Below the pieces are notes generated by a model. That model saw only the letters and a program-made list of their open reading frames with translations. It was not told where the DNA came from and searched no databases. 8,994 bases of DNA from an uncultured Eubacteriales bacterium (GTDB taxonomy: Bacteria; Bacillota; Clostridia; Oscillospirales; Oscillospiraceae), in the NCBI GenBank assembly GCA_958427375.1, contig CAUABY010000074.1:1-8994 (forward strand), read 5' to 3'. The position numbers were made by a program, and so were the translations under genes. Position 1 is the first letter of the stretch, and each line of letters begins with the position of its first letter. Of this stretch, positions 5,954 through 8,994 are shown one piece after another.

Positions 5954-6871
5954 TTATTTAATACGCAGGTATTCAACCGCGCCGCCGCCCTTGTTGGCCG
6001 CATCCCAAGCTTTCTGGCTCTTGGGCCCCCACGCGCCGTCAACGGCTATATTGTAGCCCTTATTTCTCAGCTCGCGCTGGACAACGGCGGCGTCTCTGCC
6101 GTCGGGCGCGGTGTTGGGATAGTAATTGCGTGAGCCGCCGGAGGACGCGCCGCCCGCCGCCTTGCCCGCGCCGCCCGTGAGCAGGTAATAGTGCTCGGCG
6201 GAGATGAGGCCGAGGGTGTAGGCCGCGGCGGGGTTCTGGGCTATCCAGTACTGGCGCATCTGCTTTGCGGTCTCGTCGCCATAGAGCGCGGCATAGCCGC
6301 CGAAGTCGCCGTATTTTGCGCGGGCGGCCGCCTCGCTCTGACTGCGCTGATACTCCTGTTCGCGCTGTTTCTCGGCGCGCTCCAGCTCGTCCTGCTCGCG
6401 CTTATACTCAAGCTCGCGCTCGTTATTGTAGCTGTCGAGCGCATCTGTATACTGCCTGTACTCGCGGTCGCGCTCGGTTGAGAGCATGTCATACCTGTCG
6501 CGCAGTGTCGCGCCCTCGTCCTGATAGCGGCTGTAGGCGAGGCTGTAGAGTTCCGGCACGATGTCGCCGAGCTTTTCAAGCTGTGCGTCATACTGTTGCT
6601 GGCCGACGCTCTGCGCATAGGTCGAGCCATAGCCGCCGGTCAGGGCGCTCGCCTGCCCGATGGTGTCACGCATGGCAAGGCGGCCGCGCTGCTGATAGTC
6701 GTCCTTATACTTTTTGTAAAGTCCGTCCGCGCCGAGGTTGTACTCAAAGGCGGGGCGGGAGGCAAGCTTGTCATAGGTGTCAGCAAGCTGCTTTTCATAG
6801 CTCGCGGCATAGGTGGGTTTTGCGGCGGACTTGCCGACTGCGCCGCGATACAGTTTTTCTTTGTCTTTCAT
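5954..6871 (-). CDS. Phage late protein with coiled coil and C-terminal peptidoglycan-binding motif
   Basis: A 305-residue soluble protein without signal peptide or membrane helix. The N-terminal part (about 38-118) contains FEYNLGADGLYKKYKDDYQQ, then ALTGGYGSTYAQSVGQQQYD and DIVPELYSLAYSRYQDEG. I recall this pattern from unnamed proteins in Clostridia phages. A strongly charged helical region (about 120-185, rich in Glu, Arg, Lys and Gln) should form a coiled coil. A Gly/Ser linker (233-247) leads to a short PG_binding_1-like segment (258-292: VVQRELRNKGYNIAVDGAWG). GGAG lies 8 bases before ATG, and the gene begins 36 bases after the tail-protein stop. It may be a virion component that contacts the cell wall during entry, or a lysis accessory. 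The function is not established. Confidence 0.8.
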   Translation of the reverse strand: MKDKEKLYRGAVGKSAAKPTYAASYEKQLADTYDKLASRPAFEYNLGADGLYKKYKDDYQQRGRLAMRDTIGQASALTGGYGSTYAQSVGQQQYDAQLEKLGDIVPELYSLAYSRYQDEGATLRDRYDMLSTERDREYRQYTDALDSYNNERELEYKREQDELERAEKQREQEYQRSQSEAAARAKYGDFGGYAALYGDETAKQMRQYWIAQNPAAAYTLGLISAEHYYLLTGGAGKAAGGASSGGSRNYYPNTAPDGRDAAVVQRELRNKGYNIAVDGAWGPKSQKAWDAANKGGGAVEYLRIK

Positions 6872-6907
6872 ATTTTAATCTCCATTCTGACAACGTGATT
6901 TTTCACA

Positions 6908-8994
6908 CTATCCGCCCGTGTGCCATGCGCCGGAGGTATAGCATCTCGGCAGCGCCGCGTGCCACGCGCCCTGCGTGTAGACATAGACCAGCGCCGCCGT
7001 GCCCGCCCCGCCGAGCATGACGCGCACTGCCCCCTGCACGGGTGTGATGTTTATGATAAAGCCGGGGTCGGAATACGCCCAGTCGTCCCGGCTGAAAAGG
7101 TAGTAGGTGGTGCCCGCCTCGACAAGCGCGGTGAAGCTGTAGTTCGGCGCGCCGGTGTCTGATGGCGCGGAGGCTCTGATTACCTCCGCGCTCGGTTCGC
7201 CCGTGGCGGAGTTTAAGGACGGGATATAGCTGATGTAGCCGCGCAGAAAGGTCAGGCCGCCCGCCGCGTCCGATGTTGAAAACTGCACAAGCCCGCTTTT
7301 TTCAAAGCTCAGCTCAAGAAGGCACACCCCAGCCTCACCGGGCGCGGCCTCAAAGCTGACAGGCTCGGCCACGCCGTAAAACTCGCCGCGCTGACTTATC
7401 TTGAAATATGCCGTGGGAGGTGCTTCAATGGCGAGAGTGAGCTGGCTTTGCGTCTCGACATACACCTCGTCCGTGACGATGAAGAGGTACAGCCGCGCCC
7501 GGCTCGACACAGTGTATTTCAGCTCTGCCGCGCTCGCGCCGCTCGTATTGGAGATCAGCACGCTGCCCGTCGGCGTGCCGGTTTCGAGGTTTATCCCCTC
7601 GCTGTTGCTGATGTATACGCGCAGATGCGGCTGTCCCAGGCTCGGCGCGGCCACGCCGACGGAAAATCCCGCCTCGCCGCTGTAGGCAAAGCTCAGCTCG
7701 CGGCGGCTGACAGTATAGCTTTGAAGCGTGACTGGGAAGCTGCAGTTCTCGCTTATATCCAGACTCTGCACCGACTCCACAAGCGTGTAGCCCCCTGTAT
7801 GAACGCCCGGCGGCACGATATGTATGGTGGTTTTGAGGTCAGCCGGAATTGGGGCTCCGGTGTAGGCGTTTCTGGTGAAAAGATAGTAGGTTTTGCCCGC
7901 GATGACATTATACGAAAAGCTGTAGTCCGAGGACTTATTCCACTCATCACTGCCCTCCGCGAAGGCAAGAAAGCTTCTCGCCCAGCCGGAATTGCTGTCG
8001 AGCTCATCCTTATCGCAGAAATAGGCTATAAGCTTTTGATACTCGCTTATTGTGGTGCCTCCGGTATAAAACTGCGCCGTGCCGGAGTGGGCAAAGCTCA
8101 GCTTTATAACGCTGTACTTGCCCTCGGCGAGAGACACCGTGCGCGAAACCTCGTTTTCAAGCAGCAGGTACTCAACGCGGTCGCCCTCCGTCCAGACAAC
8201 TTCGGGCGGCTTTATTGTGAAGCTCACCGTGCCGGAGCTGAGCCCGGCGTTGCATCTGGCAAAGAAGTAATAGGTCACATCCTTGGAGAGTGTGGTGTTG
8301 CTTGTGCCGGGCTCATAGCTTCCCTCAACCCCATGCGGATAGCCGGTGTAGCTGTCTATATCAGGCTCGGTCGAGATGTAGAGGTCAGTCAGCCCGGAGG
8401 TATCGCTTGAAGTGACGATGATCTCAACATCGGAAGTGTATTTGAAGCTGAGCTTCATGCGCCCGACCTGATATGTGCCCATGCTCATGGAATATGAGAC
8501 GTTCTGCTGGGATAGCCCTAAGTGCGTGCCGCAGTCTTTTATCCTGAACTGCGCGCCCGTGGGCTTTACGGAGATGGCGACAGTCGTATCAATATAGCCG
8601 GACTGGCGGATGACCGACCACAGGTAATAGGTCGTGCCCGCCGCGGCCTCAAACTCAAGATTATAGCTGTCGCTGCCCTCAGAGCTTGCCGTAATCGTCC
8701 CCGTCGGCCTGCCGTTTGCGCTGTCAAAGGCGGTTGAGCGCGTGACATAGCCATCCATGAAAAGCCCACTGTCATACTCACCGACACGCCCCGCGCTTAT
8801 CTGTACCGTGCAGGCGGTGATGAAGCTCAGTGCCGTATAGCTCGCGGTTTTCTCGCGGCGGCTATACTGGAAGCTCGTTTCATAGCCTATGTTTGAGTAG
8901 CTGCCGGAGTCGATGACGCTGTAGCTGCCGTCAGCACCGCCCCCGCCGTCGCCGCCGCCTGCGCCGCTGACGGGGAAGCCGCCGGTTATGGCGG
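6908..8994 (-). CDS. Phage tail or surface-binding protein with five PPC-like beta repeats (5' partial)
   Basis: The frame is open to the right edge of the window, giving 694 visible residues; the start lies beyond it. The ATG at 8758 is internal, since repeat sequence continues upstream of it. A Gly/Asp-rich stretch (visible 10-22) precedes five diverged modules of 117-135 residues. Each has an (A/K/E)LSF strand (visible 54-57, 180-183, 297-300, 432-435, 560-563) and, about 65 residues on, a (T/L)YYLF-type strand such as AGTTYYLW or AGKTYYLF. This resembles PPC/beta-sandwich domains. The tail (653-694) has VYVYTQGAWHAALPRCYTSG then AWHTGG, a GAW motif ending I associate with Firmicute phage tail proteins. 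It sits at the 3' end of the structural genes, before the lysis genes, which fits a tail fibre or receptor-binding part. No enzyme motif is visible. Confidence 0.75.
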   Translation of the reverse strand, partial: AITGGFPVSGAGGGDGGGGADGSYSVIDSGSYSNIGYETSFQYSRREKTASYTALSFITACTVQISAGRVGEYDSGLFMDGYVTRSTAFDSANGRPTGTITASSEGSDSYNLEFEAAAGTTYYLWSVIRQSGYIDTTVAISVKPTGAQFRIKDCGTHLGLSQQNVSYSMSMGTYQVGRMKLSFKYTSDVEIIVTSSDTSGLTDLYISTEPDIDSYTGYPHGVEGSYEPGTSNTTLSKDVTYYFFARCNAGLSSGTVSFTIKPPEVVWTEGDRVEYLLLENEVSRTVSLAEGKYSVIKLSFAHSGTAQFYTGGTTISEYQKLIAYFCDKDELDSNSGWARSFLAFAEGSDEWNKSSDYSFSYNVIAGKTYYLFTRNAYTGAPIPADLKTTIHIVPPGVHTGGYTLVESVQSLDISENCSFPVTLQSYTVSRRELSFAYSGEAGFSVGVAAPSLGQPHLRVYISNSEGINLETGTPTGSVLISNTSGASAAELKYTVSSRARLYLFIVTDEVYVETQSQLTLAIEAPPTAYFKISQRGEFYGVAEPVSFEAAPGEAGVCLLELSFEKSGLVQFSTSDAAGGLTFLRGYISYIPSLNSATGEPSAEVIRASAPSDTGAPNYSFTALVEAGTTYYLFSRDDWAYSDPGFIINITPVQGAVRVMLGGAGTAALVYVYTQGAWHAALPRCYTSGAWHTGG
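7037..8923 (-). repeat. Five tandem beta-sandwich modules in the tail protein
   Basis: The modules cover visible residues of about 24-147, 148-265, 266-397, 398-526 and 528-652. Shared landmarks are the LSF strand, a turn with (D/N)S(x)(T/N)G(x)P (DSANGRPTG, DSYTGYPHG, LETGTPTG, NSATGEPS), and the TYYLF strand. Divergence is high at the DNA level, so the duplications are old. Confidence 0.7.

Noticed and set aside
6908..7037. C-terminal end of the tail protein considered as a diversity-generating retroelement variable region
   Set aside because: No reverse transcriptase, no template repeat, and no run of adenine-rich variable codons is seen in the window.
7448..8410. Plus-strand open frame of 320 codons opposite the tail protein, and similar frames at 2436-3305 and 5166-6056
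   Set aside because: Shadow frames. The minus strand carries conserved motifs through the same bases.

Overview
The window looks like the edge of a prophage in a fairly GC-rich, Gram-positive anaerobe of the Clostridia type. The support is Firmicute-style ribosome binding sites (AGGAGG, GGAGG), a lipobox lipoprotein, a secreted transglutaminase-like protein, and small holin and endolysin families typical of Firmicute siphophages. The lineage is an inference; no rRNA or other marker gene is present.

Left edge (1-880): decayed sequence. A plus-strand coding remnant with an in-frame TAG runs from the edge to about 213. A possible minus-strand remnant (about 214-375) abuts it. Next is a collapsed GGDEF-EAL cyclic-di-GMP gene (394-811): a frameshift breaks it, and an internal deletion fuses the start of the GGDEF domain to the end of the EAL domain. 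A strong plus-strand rho-independent terminator (824-875) follows. Positions 876-983 hold no gene I can support.

Middle (984-4600), minus strand: a two-gene cell-surface operon with its own sigma-A-type extended -10 promoter. The first gene encodes a secreted transglutaminase-like protein with an intact Cys-His-Asp triad, and the second a lipoprotein. They are three bases apart, and the lipoprotein's ribosome binding site lies inside the last codons of the first gene. The lipoprotein carries a duplicated pair of SH3-like segments separated by polyglycine and ends in a glycine-rich tail.

Right (4619-8994), minus strand: late phage genes in transcription order. They are a large tail or surface protein with five PPC-like beta repeats (5' end outside the window), a 305-residue coiled-coil protein with a peptidoglycan-binding C-terminus, an endolysin (phage-lysozyme domain plus peptidoglycan-binding domain), a small membrane/coiled-coil protein joined to the endolysin by an ATGA overlap, and an r1t-type holin.

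The surface operon lies just downstream of the lysis genes in the same orientation, with its own promoter. That is the usual position of lysogenic-conversion ('moron') cargo, so these secreted proteins may be phage-borne modifiers of the host surface. Its codon use and glycine-rich style do not clearly separate it from its neighbours, so host origin remains possible.
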